From a virus: a DNA stretch of 47,395 nt. Of this stretch, positions 16,740-24,965 are shown in pieces. The position numbers were made by a program, and so were the translations under genes. The stretch is taken from positions 1 to 47,395 of IMG/VR virus record IMGVR_UViG_3300043411_000460, one strand, 5' to 3'. How positions within the stretch are numbered: position 1 is the stretch's first letter; the number at the start of each line of letters is the position of its first letter. The notes below the pieces were generated by a model that was not told the origin of the DNA, searched no databases, and saw only the letters and a program-made list of their open reading frames with translations.

Positions 16740-19238
16740 ATGGCAATCGATCAATACAATGGTGTCCGGTCAACAATCATCGACCAGATCAACCAGGTTT
16801 TTCAAACGCCTCCGACCGCAAATGCTGTTCTTGTAATTGGAACATCTAGAAAGGGTGCAAAAGAACAACTAGTCAGACTGCAAGATGGAACTATTGTAGA
16901 TAACTTTGGTTCTGTTCCTTCTGATGGTTCATTTGACACTAACCTTGTACGTGCTTATTTCGAAGCATCCAGATCGACTGGTAATGGTATAGATGCATTT
17001 GGACTTAGGGTTGGTGATGCAGAAAAAGCAATCTTACTCCAATATGAATCCCAGGGGATTGGTGGAACTTCTTATGGTGGACTTGCTTCTGGTGACTATG
17101 GTTATACACAAGATGCAACTGCGAATTCACTTTCTCTTTCTCTGATTCATGAAGCTATCGTAGAAGGCGACGAAGCCAACGGTGGTCGTGTTGAAGTAAT
17201 CGACGAAGATGGTGTTCCTAAAGCTATTAGTTTTGAAACTCCGGATGGTATTCGTAAATCTTTCGCTCTGGATCCTTATGGAAGATCCCCCAATGCTCTT
17301 GCAAACGTAAGAGAAATTGCACAAACATTTAACGCTGATCCAGATTGGAGAAAATGGTATACTACTAAGTATGTTGTTCTTCGTAAAGAAGCTCTCGCTG
17401 TTACAGTTCAACAGGATGCCAATGGTGGTATCTACATCGAAATCGATGGTGGAACTGAGTCTTACGGCGATAAACTAGAGACTCTCGAAAAAGTAGAAAT
17501 CCAAGACGATGCAGCAACTGATGATATTCCGCTCGGAAGAACAGCTTTTGCTCTTTCTAGTATTCCTACAAAAGATACACTAGATGTTACGGCCACTATC
17601 GATACATTTGTTAGAACTGTAGAGAATGAGCAGATTCTATCTATTGATGCAACAAACGTAGGTAATCAGACTTATAATACTACTCTGTTCCTTGGTCGTT
17701 CTAATGCACGTTGGGATGCTGACCTTGCATATGTATGGAATATAGTCGAGAGTAGCGACTATTATGATAACTTTACTCTTTACATTGCTAAACCAGATGG
17801 AAGTAGAGTAGAAGTTCCCAAGCTATATGATGCTCTTCCTGTTTACTATGTAACTGGAACTGGACAGATATTTATCGATCTTTCAGTATGGGGTAATACT
17901 AGTTTCCAACTCGGTGATATATTTGTAGCTACTTACAAATACAAAGCATTCTTCTCTGAAGCAAATCTGAGAAGCCAATTGGAAATCGGTAATGAGTTTA
18001 GCTACTTCGTAAAAGGTAACGAGATAATCTTCGGTGCATCTCTATCATTACCTCTTACTGTAATTTACTCTACTAAGAAAGTTTATGCTGCATCGGATAT
18101 CAATCTATCCGATGCACAAAACATAGTTATCTACTTCCTGAATCCACTCAACAGACCTACTGTGGGTGCCTCGGTTCTAGTGACTTACACATACCTACCC
18201 GAACTTCCCGCTTCGTCTGGAACTATTCTGACTCTACCTGATGCGGATCAGCTAGTTCAACAGACTGGCTTCTCTGGTGGAACCGATGGTAGAAATGTAG
18301 GGAAACTGCGTTATAAACAACTTGTAGATGAAGCTCTTGATCTTGTTGAGTTGTATCCATTCAAGCAAGTGCTAATTGCAGGTGCTTACATCGATGATGT
18401 AGTAAATGGCTATGACGACGAAACAGGTCTTCCTGCAATCGTTCCAGTTAACTGGGGAGATATGCTAGTTGCTAAGATTGCTACACGTTCTTTCCTTGTT
18501 AAGGAATGCACATGCACTCTTGCAGTGAGACCTCCTACTGACTTTACTCCTAGAGGAGTGAGAGCCTGGTTTGACAGATTACTGATCAACGATGCCGCGG
18601 ATCCTGGCCGTGGAGCTAATCAGATCGACGCAATGCAAGGTCCGGATAGTTTCCGTTTCAATGTTATAGCTGGAGCACCCATTGTAGCGATTTCGCAAGT
18701 TGCTGGTGGAATTCAGTATGTGGCTAATCCAGCTGCAATCTATACCGGAATGAGACAGGATCTCCCAATTGAGCAATCTCATACAAATGCTCTTCTTCCT
18801 CCAAACGTTTTCGATCTTGGAGTTAAAGTTCTTAATGCCAAGATCGTTGGCGATATGAATCAGAAGAAGTATACGTTCATGACTGTAGATGCTGCGGGTA
18901 ATCGCATTATCGCAGATGCACCTACGGTTGCTCTGACTGGTTCTAACTATGATCGTCAGTTTGTTGTCGATGCAACATTTGCGGCAGTGGAGATCATCCG
19001 AGTAACTGCCCAAAGATTCATTGGTATTGCTAGAACCCAGGAGAATATTCTGGCACTTCGAAACAAATGCCAGAAAACAGTTCAATATCTTGTTCCTAAG
19101 GTATTCCAGAACATTCAAGTCAACGTACTGGATGTCCCAGAGGGCTCTATTACGGGACGTGTTAAACTTGGTATCTCGATGATTACCTCCAGAGAAATCC
19201 GGAGAATTGACCTCGAGACCAGAATCAGCCTGGTATAA
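16740..19238 (+). CDS. Contractile tail sheath protein
   Basis: At 832 residues this is a large sheath protein (T4 gp18 is about 660). The N-terminus (VRSTIIDQINQVF...ANAVLVIGTS) and the C-terminal ~150 residues are characteristic. The latter contain 'RVTAQRFIGIARTQENI', a beta strand ending 'PEGSITGRVKLGISMI', and the final 'IRRIDLETRISLV', corresponding to the strand-exchange handshake region of sheath subunits. Middle insertions (about 100-530) are probably surface domains. It has a Shine-Dalgarno sequence (GAGAGG at 16729-16734) and lies directly before the tube gene. It establishes that the phage has a contractile tail. Confidence 0.93.
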   Translation: MAIDQYNGVRSTIIDQINQVFQTPPTANAVLVIGTSRKGAKEQLVRLQDGTIVDNFGSVPSDGSFDTNLVRAYFEASRSTGNGIDAFGLRVGDAEKAILLQYESQGIGGTSYGGLASGDYGYTQDATANSLSLSLIHEAIVEGDEANGGRVEVIDEDGVPKAISFETPDGIRKSFALDPYGRSPNALANVREIAQTFNADPDWRKWYTTKYVVLRKEALAVTVQQDANGGIYIEIDGGTESYGDKLETLEKVEIQDDAATDDIPLGRTAFALSSIPTKDTLDVTATIDTFVRTVENEQILSIDATNVGNQTYNTTLFLGRSNARWDADLAYVWNIVESSDYYDNFTLYIAKPDGSRVEVPKLYDALPVYYVTGTGQIFIDLSVWGNTSFQLGDIFVATYKYKAFFSEANLRSQLEIGNEFSYFVKGNEIIFGASLSLPLTVIYSTKKVYAASDINLSDAQNIVIYFLNPLNRPTVGASVLVTYTYLPELPASSGTILTLPDADQLVQQTGFSGGTDGRNVGKLRYKQLVDEALDLVELYPFKQVLIAGAYIDDVVNGYDDETGLPAIVPVNWGDMLVAKIATRSFLVKECTCTLAVRPPTDFTPRGVRAWFDRLLINDAADPGRGANQIDAMQGPDSFRFNVIAGAPIVAISQVAGGIQYVANPAAIYTGMRQDLPIEQSHTNALLPPNVFDLGVKVLNAKIVGDMNQKKYTFMTVDAAGNRIIADAPTVALTGSNYDRQFVVDATFAAVEIIRVTAQRFIGIARTQENILALRNKCQKTVQYLVPKVFQNIQVNVLDVPEGSITGRVKLGISMITSREIRRIDLETRISLV

Positions 19239-19259
19239 CGGGAGTGAAGGAGTAATTAG

Positions 19260-20135
19260 ATGGCTCTTGGTTCAATTTTTACTAAGACATACACCACTTA
19301 TAGTGGTGTTGATATTACAGCGATTTTCGATAACATCTCGCTGGCAACACTTACAGGTATTGCCATCTCGGTGACTCGAGAAAAGGCACCTGTATATACC
19401 TTTGGATCTGCCAATCCACGATCTATCTCTAGAGGTAAGCGTGGAACTGCGGGCTCGATGATGTTCACATTGTTTGATCGTGATGCATTCTATGGTCTCT
19501 TCCTTAGTGAAGAACATAAGTATTATGCTCACGCTGATGAGATTAACTGGCTTACAAACCCAATTAATGCATCTATGGCAATAGGACTATACTATCAGGC
19601 ATTTGATAATGCCAACGGAGCAGTTCCTACTGGTGGTGAGCTTACTGGTTTAGGTCGCCAAGCTGATTCTACATTTGCTGTAGATCAGAGTGCAGTGGAT
19701 CCACTGACTGGTCAACCTATTGCGGGAGTTCAGCCACAAGGTGGTAATCCTCTTGCATTGCAAGCTGGTCAATCTAGTGGTGGTGGCTTTGTAGGAGCTA
19801 GAACTACTCGTAGATCTGCGATGTATGCTGACCAGGTAATGCCATTTGACATTACCCTCATTGCTCAGAATGAATACGGTCATGCCTCTGCCGCGGGGGT
19901 TGTTGGTGTTGAGATCATCAACGAAGGTGGTGGTATCTCTATGGATGATATTACCAACGAACAACAGATGACATACATTGCCATCTATAGACTTCCATGG
20001 TATTCGTTAAATAACGGACAACAAAAAGAGTCTATCTATGGTGGAGTAACTAGCCTTATTGAATCTGAAAGAGTTGGTAACACTATTGTTACCCAAACTA
20101 ATGGCAATAATGCAAGTGTTCTTGGTCAACCTTAA
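19260..20135 (+). CDS. Tail tube protein
   Basis: This 291-residue protein follows the sheath with a strong Shine-Dalgarno (AAGGAG). It has the conserved tube-type opening: 'SGVDITAIFDN', then 'TGIAISVTREKAPVYTFGSA' (34-53), a Ser-Arg-Gly-Lys-Arg-Gly turn and a FTLFDRDAF segment. Such proteins stack as hexameric rings inside the sheath and conduct DNA. An insertion of about 50 residues (about 130-180, Gly/Gln-rich) separates the two halves of the fold. The gene is closed by a strong terminator, consistent with high expression. Confidence 0.88.
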   Translation: MALGSIFTKTYTTYSGVDITAIFDNISLATLTGIAISVTREKAPVYTFGSANPRSISRGKRGTAGSMMFTLFDRDAFYGLFLSEEHKYYAHADEINWLTNPINASMAIGLYYQAFDNANGAVPTGGELTGLGRQADSTFAVDQSAVDPLTGQPIAGVQPQGGNPLALQAGQSSGGGFVGARTTRRSAMYADQVMPFDITLIAQNEYGHASAAGVVGVEIINEGGGISMDDITNEQQMTYIAIYRLPWYSLNNGQQKESIYGGVTSLIESERVGNTIVTQTNGNNASVLGQP

Positions 20136-20157
20136 TAACTAAAGAACGGTTCCTCTT

Positions 20158-20190
20158 AAAGAGCGTACAGAGATGTGCGCTCTTTTTGTT
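20158..20190 (+). terminator. Intrinsic terminator after the tail tube gene
   Basis: AAAGAGCGTAC (20158-20168) pairs with GTGCGCTCTTT (20175-20185), 11 bp with one U-G pair and the loop AGAGAT, followed by TTTTTGTT. It ends the sheath-tube transcript. Confidence 0.93.
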
Positions 20191-20201
20191 TAAGTACGCA
20201 C

Positions 20202-20239
20202 TTGTTAAACATAACATTATCTAATTAGCAGGTATAACT
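20202..20239 (+). promoter_or_regulatory. Possible promoter after the tube terminator
   Basis: TTGTTA (20202-20207) and TATAAC (20233-20238) are too far apart (25 bp) for a standard promoter, but TATAACTA again abuts the ATG, as it does before the terminase. Weak call: the position after a terminator requires a promoter somewhere here. Confidence 0.3.
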
Positions 20240-20614
20240 ATGGCGCATCATATGTCACATAAACCATATAATGCAGGCACAACTACATTACATACTAGTC
20301 AGGGCGTAATGCCTCTTTTACGCACTATCTTCGGTGATGGATTTGTAAGTATAGATGATCATATTTTAGATTTTCATATTACTTATGATAGAGAGTTGGA
20401 AATCAGTTTTAATTCTCCCGATTACGATAAATACATTCTAAGAAATGGCGGATCCACACATCACACCTTTTCATTAACAAAATTAATTCCTCCTGGATAT
20501 ATGAAGATAAATGAAGTATATGTTAGAAATCGGGGCAGTGGAAATGCGACAATTGATATACTTTTCTTTGCTCGTCTGGAACCTGGAGTAACCGCACACC
20601 CACTGGGATTATAA
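20240..20614 (+). CDS. Hypothetical 124-residue protein
   Basis: The product is His-rich at its N-terminus (MAHHMSHKPY) and otherwise beta-like, with Gly/Asn turns and an aromatic/Pro end. No family is recognised. A second in-frame ATG at 20252 could be the true start if transcription begins near 20245. It begins the transcription unit after the tube terminator and is followed by a small acidic protein with a good ribosome-binding site. A small virion-surface or head-fibre protein is possible, but nothing in the sequence decides it. Confidence 0.6.
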   Translation: MAHHMSHKPYNAGTTTLHTSQGVMPLLRTIFGDGFVSIDDHILDFHITYDRELEISFNSPDYDKYILRNGGSTHHTFSLTKLIPPGYMKINEVYVRNRGSGNATIDILFFARLEPGVTAHPLGL

Positions 20615-20625
20615 AAGAGGTTTAC

Positions 20626-20814
20626 ATGGAAGTAACAGATTTCAGATTTCAAGATATTAACATTGATACGAAAAAAGTAGATATATATCCTTCTGAGAAA
20701 ACACTTCCCCAGAAAATTAAAGAATTTGTAGAACGTATTACTCCTAATAATGTATCTATAGATATAACTGAAGATAACAATTCAGTAAATATCAAAATCA
20801 AAAAAACCACTTGA
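20626..20814 (+). CDS. Small hypothetical protein (62 residues)
   Basis: A clear AAGAGG Shine-Dalgarno (20615-20620) precedes the ATG. The product is short and charged with alternating strands ('DIYPSEKTLPQKIKEFVERI') and a Lys-rich C-terminus. No membrane segment or motif is seen. The stop codon forms part of a TGATTC-CA-GAATCA inverted repeat. Confidence 0.6.
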   Translation: MEVTDFRFQDINIDTKKVDIYPSEKTLPQKIKEFVERITPNNVSIDITEDNNSVNIKIKKTT

Positions 20815-20895
20815 TTCCAGAATCAGTACGAATCTCGTTGTATCCCTTACGAAGTATAACACCTATTGAGGTGAATCTATTACGAGGGTATATAT
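20815..20895 (+). promoter_or_regulatory. 81-bp intergenic leader with two small inverted repeats
   Basis: The gap contains TGATTC-CA-GAATCA (20812-20825) and CACCT-ATTG-AGGTG (20860-20873), a TATAAC at 20855-20860 and a GAGGG ribosome-binding site at 20884-20888. No consensus -35 box is well placed. It could hold an operator or a leader hairpin. Evidence is weak. Confidence 0.3.
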
Positions 20896-21285
20896 ATGTG
20901 GGTACGTCTTTGGTCACAGAATTCTCCGAATAATAATAGCGGTTATCCTGCAATCATAAGTAATATTAAATTTAAAGATTCACAATATCTGACAGAAGAA
21001 GAGTTATGCGACATTTATAGTACTCTTGGTTTTCCTAAAGAAGGCGAAGCGATTACTAAAGTACACGTTTTCAGTAAGAATACCATCATGTGTATAGCCA
21101 CATACAGCTGGTATGTAAATCATTACTCGCACTCTAATCCAATCGAAAAGCATACATATATTTATTCCGGAACACATTTTCTTTATACCGCAATCGAAAA
21201 GTATAACGAACGAGGAGTAGTCGTCAAGGAACACCTTGTAAGACACTGTACCTATGAGCCTTTCAAAAGAAAAATTGCTAGCTGA
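20896..21285 (+). CDS. Hypothetical 129-residue protein
   Basis: A Trp/Tyr/His-rich soluble protein with no recognised domain. The GAGGG sequence seven bases upstream supports ATG 20896. Its last 32 bases overlap the metallophosphatase gene in another frame, so the two are probably translated together. Small proteins of this kind next to phosphoesterases may be partners, but there is no direct sign. Confidence 0.6.
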   Translation: MWVRLWSQNSPNNNSGYPAIISNIKFKDSQYLTEEELCDIYSTLGFPKEGEAITKVHVFSKNTIMCIATYSWYVNHYSHSNPIEKHTYIYSGTHFLYTAIEKYNERGVVVKEHLVRHCTYEPFKRKIAS

Positions 21286-22837
21286 TATAAAGAAGATAGA
21301 TAAGAAATTTCAAACAGATACTAAATCAAAACGCGGAACAGTTACACGAGACTTCTATCGAAAAAATTCTAAACACGGTGAAAACTATACTAAGTACTGG
21401 GGGTCATTTAAGACTTTTCGTAAAGAAGCATTCGGTGACATTACCGAACAACGTTTCAATCGGGAGGCGATTCAGAGAGCGATAAAGACGCCAGTTTCCA
21501 AGCAGAAGCGTTATATCCTGACTGCGGCCGTACTTGGTCAATCTCTGAATCGTCCTTCCTTTGAATCTGTTCTCAATTACCATAACCAACGTGATGCAGA
21601 ATTAGTAATTCTTCCAACAGTTGGAAACAACAAAGAAGATGTCGAATACGCTGAAGAATTAAAAGATTATATTCCTCATTTCGCAGAAGAGTATACGTTC
21701 AATGAACGAATTAAAGCTCTTGATCTCTTAATTAAACCACAACAGATTAATCCATTAACGGGGATACCAAGACTTGGACATAAACATAGTTCAATAGTAG
21801 TAGCGAGTCCCAAACAGCAAATGGTGGTAGTCCCCACTACTGGAACTTCTCACCCACACATGCTCCACTCCACTGGAGTTATTACTAATCCAGACACGTA
21901 TAGGTATAGTCGTCAAGGTGTGTTAGCGAGACAAGATCATGTTATTGGTGGATTGATTATTGAAACAGATGGACCTAAGATGTTTCATCTACGACAATTT
22001 CAAATGGATAAAGATGGATCCTTCTGTGATTTGGGATTCATATATAAACGCGATAAGATAGAACCAATAACAGCTACTGCATTTGTTCTTGGTGATTATC
22101 ATGCAGGATGGCATGTTGAAACTGTAGTAAAGTCGTGGATGGAAATCTGTAAAATTATCAAACCTAAATATGTTTTAATTCATGACCTATTTGATGGATG
22201 TTCTATATCTCATCACCACCAACATGATATTAAGGCACAAATTAAAAGACCAGCTCATCTCTCTACGATAGAGAGAGAACTTCAAACAGTTGGTCAAGAA
22301 CTCATAAGATGGCATAAAGCATTTCCTGATGTACAATTAGTTGTCGTTCGTTCGAATCATGATGAGCATCTAGATCGCTATCTCAAGGAAGGTAGATATG
22401 TAGATGATAGAATGAATCATCGTCTAGCTTTAGATCTAGCGTGTTATTATCTAGATGGATATAATCCAATAGAAGTATGGCTATCTAAAAACATGGGAAT
22501 TAATTGGGTTAAATGGCTCAAGCGAAATGATAGCTTCAAACAACATGGAATAGAATTGGGTTGCCATGGCGATAAAGGTAACAATGGAACTCGTGGATCA
22601 GCTCAAAGTGCAGAAATAAGTTTTGGAAAAAGTATTAGAGGACACGAACATACACCGGGGATCCTAAGAGAAACTATGACAGTTGGAACTACTGCCGATT
22701 TACATCCGGACTTTACTATGGGTTCCCCTTCCTCGTGGCTCAACACCAGTGCCATACTGTATCCCACTGGCCAAAGAACTCTAATAACCTGTATCCACGG
22801 AAGAACAGCCTTAGAAGTACCACCCGGGACAGCTTAA
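21254..22837 (+). CDS. Calcineurin-type metallophosphoesterase with N-terminal DNA-binding-like repeat
   Basis: The C-terminal half (about 272-515) carries the binuclear-metal motif set of calcineurin-like phosphoesterases: GDYH (Asp281, His283), HDLFDG (Asp311/Asp314), RSNHDEH (Asn368-His369-Asp370), CHGD (His438) and RGHEH (His464, His466). The first ~60 residues look like a homing-endonuclease-associated/HTH-type repeat: Lys/Arg-rich, with YTKYWGSFKTFRKEAF near 45-60. Hence a DNA- or RNA-directed nuclease or phosphodiesterase is more likely than a protein phosphatase. I recall a metallophosphoesterase of similar size among T5 first-step-transfer proteins (A1), which is linked to host-DNA breakdown; this needs a search. 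It lies just before the partner-switching cassette. Confidence 0.8.
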   Translation: MSLSKEKLLADIKKIDKKFQTDTKSKRGTVTRDFYRKNSKHGENYTKYWGSFKTFRKEAFGDITEQRFNREAIQRAIKTPVSKQKRYILTAAVLGQSLNRPSFESVLNYHNQRDAELVILPTVGNNKEDVEYAEELKDYIPHFAEEYTFNERIKALDLLIKPQQINPLTGIPRLGHKHSSIVVASPKQQMVVVPTTGTSHPHMLHSTGVITNPDTYRYSRQGVLARQDHVIGGLIIETDGPKMFHLRQFQMDKDGSFCDLGFIYKRDKIEPITATAFVLGDYHAGWHVETVVKSWMEICKIIKPKYVLIHDLFDGCSISHHHQHDIKAQIKRPAHLSTIERELQTVGQELIRWHKAFPDVQLVVVRSNHDEHLDRYLKEGRYVDDRMNHRLALDLACYYLDGYNPIEVWLSKNMGINWVKWLKRNDSFKQHGIELGCHGDKGNNGTRGSAQSAEISFGKSIRGHEHTPGILRETMTVGTTADLHPDFTMGSPSSWLNTSAILYPTGQRTLITCIHGRTALEVPPGTA

Positions 22838-22851
22838 TAGAATAACTGGCA

Positions 22852-23373
22852 ATGCTTCTCGATCAAATACTTAAAGCAGCCGGCCCCATTGGGATTACCG
22901 TTCTCGGTGGAATATTGATCGTGGTTCTAGGATGGGTCCTCTATAAATTGGGAGCCAAACGAGGAATCAAGTTTCCTTGGACTGATAAATATTTAGTCCC
23001 TCCTCCAAAAGAAGAATTAGCAGATACTAAAGCTGAACCAGAAGCAGAAATCATAGTCCCTGACTATGAAGTTCTGGTAGGTAGTGTTCGCGTTGGATAC
23101 TACGTTCCTCGTCCATATGTTTACCTCTATGGTAAAGAATGGAATACTGAATCACATAGAAGTGGTTACAAGGAACTAGATCGTCTCTGGGTAATCGACC
23201 AAGTTCCTTCGATTTACTTAATAGATACTAACATAACTTCAACACTAGTATCCCTGCTCGATAGTAAGGTCAAACAGACCAAAAAAGATATTACTATATT
23301 CTGTTCATCAGAACAAGAAAAGCTCCTATCCCACTTCAAGCAGTATCAACATGTTAAGTTTGAAATCAGATGA
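22852..23373 (+). CDS. Membrane-anchored STAS-like protein (partner-switching scaffold candidate)
   Basis: One N-terminal membrane segment (about 12-33, Gly/Ile/Val-rich) is followed by basic residues, a Pro/Glu-rich linker (49-70) and a ~100-residue domain. That domain has the STAS order of secondary structure: strand (YVYLYGK, 89-95), hydrophobic strand SIYLID (120-125), a Ser/Thr at the start of a helix (TSTLVSLLDSKV, 129-140), strand DITIFCSS (146-153), helix EQEKLLSHFKQY, and a last strand. In RsbS/SpoIIAA-type anti-anti-sigma factors the phosphorylated Ser/Thr sits just there; Ser130, Thr131 or Thr129 are the candidates here. Sequence similarity is low, and the call gains most support from the two overlapping genes that follow. 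A plain membrane protein of unknown role remains possible. Confidence 0.55.
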   Translation: MLLDQILKAAGPIGITVLGGILIVVLGWVLYKLGAKRGIKFPWTDKYLVPPPKEELADTKAEPEAEIIVPDYEVLVGSVRVGYYVPRPYVYLYGKEWNTESHRSGYKELDRLWVIDQVPSIYLIDTNITSTLVSLLDSKVKQTKKDITIFCSSEQEKLLSHFKQYQHVKFEIR

Positions 23374-23761
23374 TTCAGTAACATTCTCGATCGAAAATGA
23401 GGATGACTTAGTTGATCTTCAGAAGACCTTGCTGCAAGACAAACAACCTGCAGACAAGGTCTTCGTTGCTACTGAGATGGCCTCTAATATACTTCGTGCC
23501 CATGAAAAGGGTACAATTACAGTTAATGGTGTTTATGTAGAGACTAAATTAAAAACAAACCACTTCAAAGAAATTGTACATTACATCGAAAAAGCCAAAG
23601 AGATTAAGGAGAAACAACTCCCACAAACACTTAAAGGCGAACCATTACGTGGAATGGGATTCATTACAATGTTTGGTGCTGGTTGGAATCTTAAGGTAGA
23701 GAAGTTGGGTAAGTATGTCAGAATCATCGCCTCTCTCGAAGCAAATCCAAGAACTGTATAA
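23351..23761 (+). CDS. RsbT/SpoIIAB-like GHKL (HATPase) protein, possibly degenerate kinase
   Basis: This 136-residue protein has the size of anti-sigma/switch kinases of the RsbT-RsbW-SpoIIAB group. Residues 40-58 (ATEMASNIL...EKGTITV) line up with the N box of RsbT-type kinases (SELARNI...GKGQI), keeping the catalytic Glu (Glu42) and Mg-binding Asn (Asn46). Residues 98-109 (PLRGMGFITMFG) resemble the glycine-rich lid/G2 region. The usual DxGxG (G1) box is not visible and is replaced by a charged helix (about 67-90), so ATP binding may be altered or lost. The gene overlaps its upstream neighbour by 23 and its downstream neighbour by 47 bases. It is expected to phosphorylate, or at least bind, the STAS-like neighbour. 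Confidence 0.68.
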   Translation: MLSLKSDDSVTFSIENEDDLVDLQKTLLQDKQPADKVFVATEMASNILRAHEKGTITVNGVYVETKLKTNHFKEIVHYIEKAKEIKEKQLPQTLKGEPLRGMGFITMFGAGWNLKVEKLGKYVRIIASLEANPRTV

Positions 23762-24965
23762 AGAACATCAAAGAAAAAGTTTACTATTCTCCTTTCATCT
23801 AAGATTAGTTACCGCAGCAGTCTTCGCAATAGCTATAGCATCATTGCTTGTTTTAACGAAAGCAACTATATTTCAGGTGATACCGGCTATGGTAATAGTT
23901 GGCTTCTATATAGTTGTAGTTCATTTTGCTAAATATGCAGTAGAGCATCAGTTGGATCGAGATTGGCATGGTTACCTTCAGATATCATTAGATATCATAC
24001 TACTTACATTTTATATAGGTTTTGGTAGTCCGTTCGGGCCACATCTGATATATGTCGGTTCATTGAAGGATGTATACTTTATAATCATAGCCGTCGCGGC
24101 TTGCCAGGGCGACTACAGGTATACGCTGTTTGCCACTGTTGGATCCATCATAATGTTCACTATTGTATCAATGTCGTTCTATACCTCTGCAGATATTGCA
24201 ACTCTCTATCAGTTAACTCCAGCAAAGAATATATTAGGTTATGATGATATTATAAAATATCTTATATATCTAGGAATTGCCGGCTATGTAATAGGTCATA
24301 AAGTTCATTTGGTTAATAACGTAGAATCTAGACTACGTGATGCTTCTATTAAAATGATTATATCGGGAACATATGGTGACTTAAATAAACCCAATGGACA
24401 GATTGATTTAGGCAACTATAGTGTATTCTCTGACACGAAACCTGCGGAGGGTAGTTTCGTGGGTGCTGATTTTGTTTCTTATAAGGAAACAGAAGAAGGG
24501 ATATCTGTAATGATTGGAGATGTGATATCCCACGGCATAAACGTGAGCCAGGGTGCAACTGTGGCTTTGGGGGTATACCACGGACTGGAGACTGGTAATC
24601 CTTCTAAGATACTAAAAGCCATTAATCGTTCATTATGTGAAGTAGATCTATATCATGGTGGAGAAGCATTTGTAATGGCCTTCCTCCTGAAACCAGATGG
24701 AAAAGTCATTTACAATGGTGAGCTGGATCGCATAACTGTTGTTAGAAATAATGGTTCACTTGAGTTTCCCAATACCGTTGGCCCTATCCTTGGTAAGGAT
24801 AAGGATATCGATATGTTACCCAATCGTTATTTCAAACTGTTGCCCGGGGAAGGGTTTACAGTAGTAACTGATGGTATAACTAATCAAGATCCTCACGATG
24901 ATAGGACTATGCTGATAATTAGTTATATTCCCCAACCTAAAAGATCGAGGAATCATGAAACGTAA
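23715..24965 (+). CDS. Membrane-anchored SpoIIE/RsbU-type PP2C phosphatase
   Basis: The N-terminal ~200 residues hold about six hydrophobic segments (roughly 30-48, 52-70, 88-102, 117-131, 137-155, 180-195). A linker helix leads to a SpoIIE-type PP2C domain (about 228-405). Metal-binding and signature residues are in place: GAD (Asp252), IGDVISHG (Asp269, His273), VVTDGITN (Asp386) and DDRT (Asp395/Asp396). Such enzymes dephosphorylate the Ser/Thr of STAS-domain partners and are driven by sensory N-termini, here a membrane sensor or anchor. Both neighbours upstream look like the other two members of a partner-switching set. The start at 23715 overlaps the HATPase gene by 47 bases, and the end overlaps the transglycosylase by 11. 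A SpoIIE phosphatase inside a phage virion/lysis operon is unexpected. Confidence 0.88.
   Translation: MSESSPLSKQIQELYKEHQRKSLLFSFHLRLVTAAVFAIAIASLLVLTKATIFQVIPAMVIVGFYIVVVHFAKYAVEHQLDRDWHGYLQISLDIILLTFYIGFGSPFGPHLIYVGSLKDVYFIIIAVAACQGDYRYTLFATVGSIIMFTIVSMSFYTSADIATLYQLTPAKNILGYDDIIKYLIYLGIAGYVIGHKVHLVNNVESRLRDASIKMIISGTYGDLNKPNGQIDLGNYSVFSDTKPAEGSFVGADFVSYKETEEGISVMIGDVISHGINVSQGATVALGVYHGLETGNPSKILKAINRSLCEVDLYHGGEAFVMAFLLKPDGKVIYNGELDRITVVRNNGSLEFPNTVGPILGKDKDIDMLPNRYFKLLPGEGFTVVTDGITNQDPHDDRTMLIISYIPQPKRSRNHET

Noticed and set aside
18579-19118. A 179-codon open frame on the minus strand
   Set aside because: It is wholly inside the unmistakable C-terminal part of the tail sheath gene, with Cys/Ser-rich antisense-type composition.
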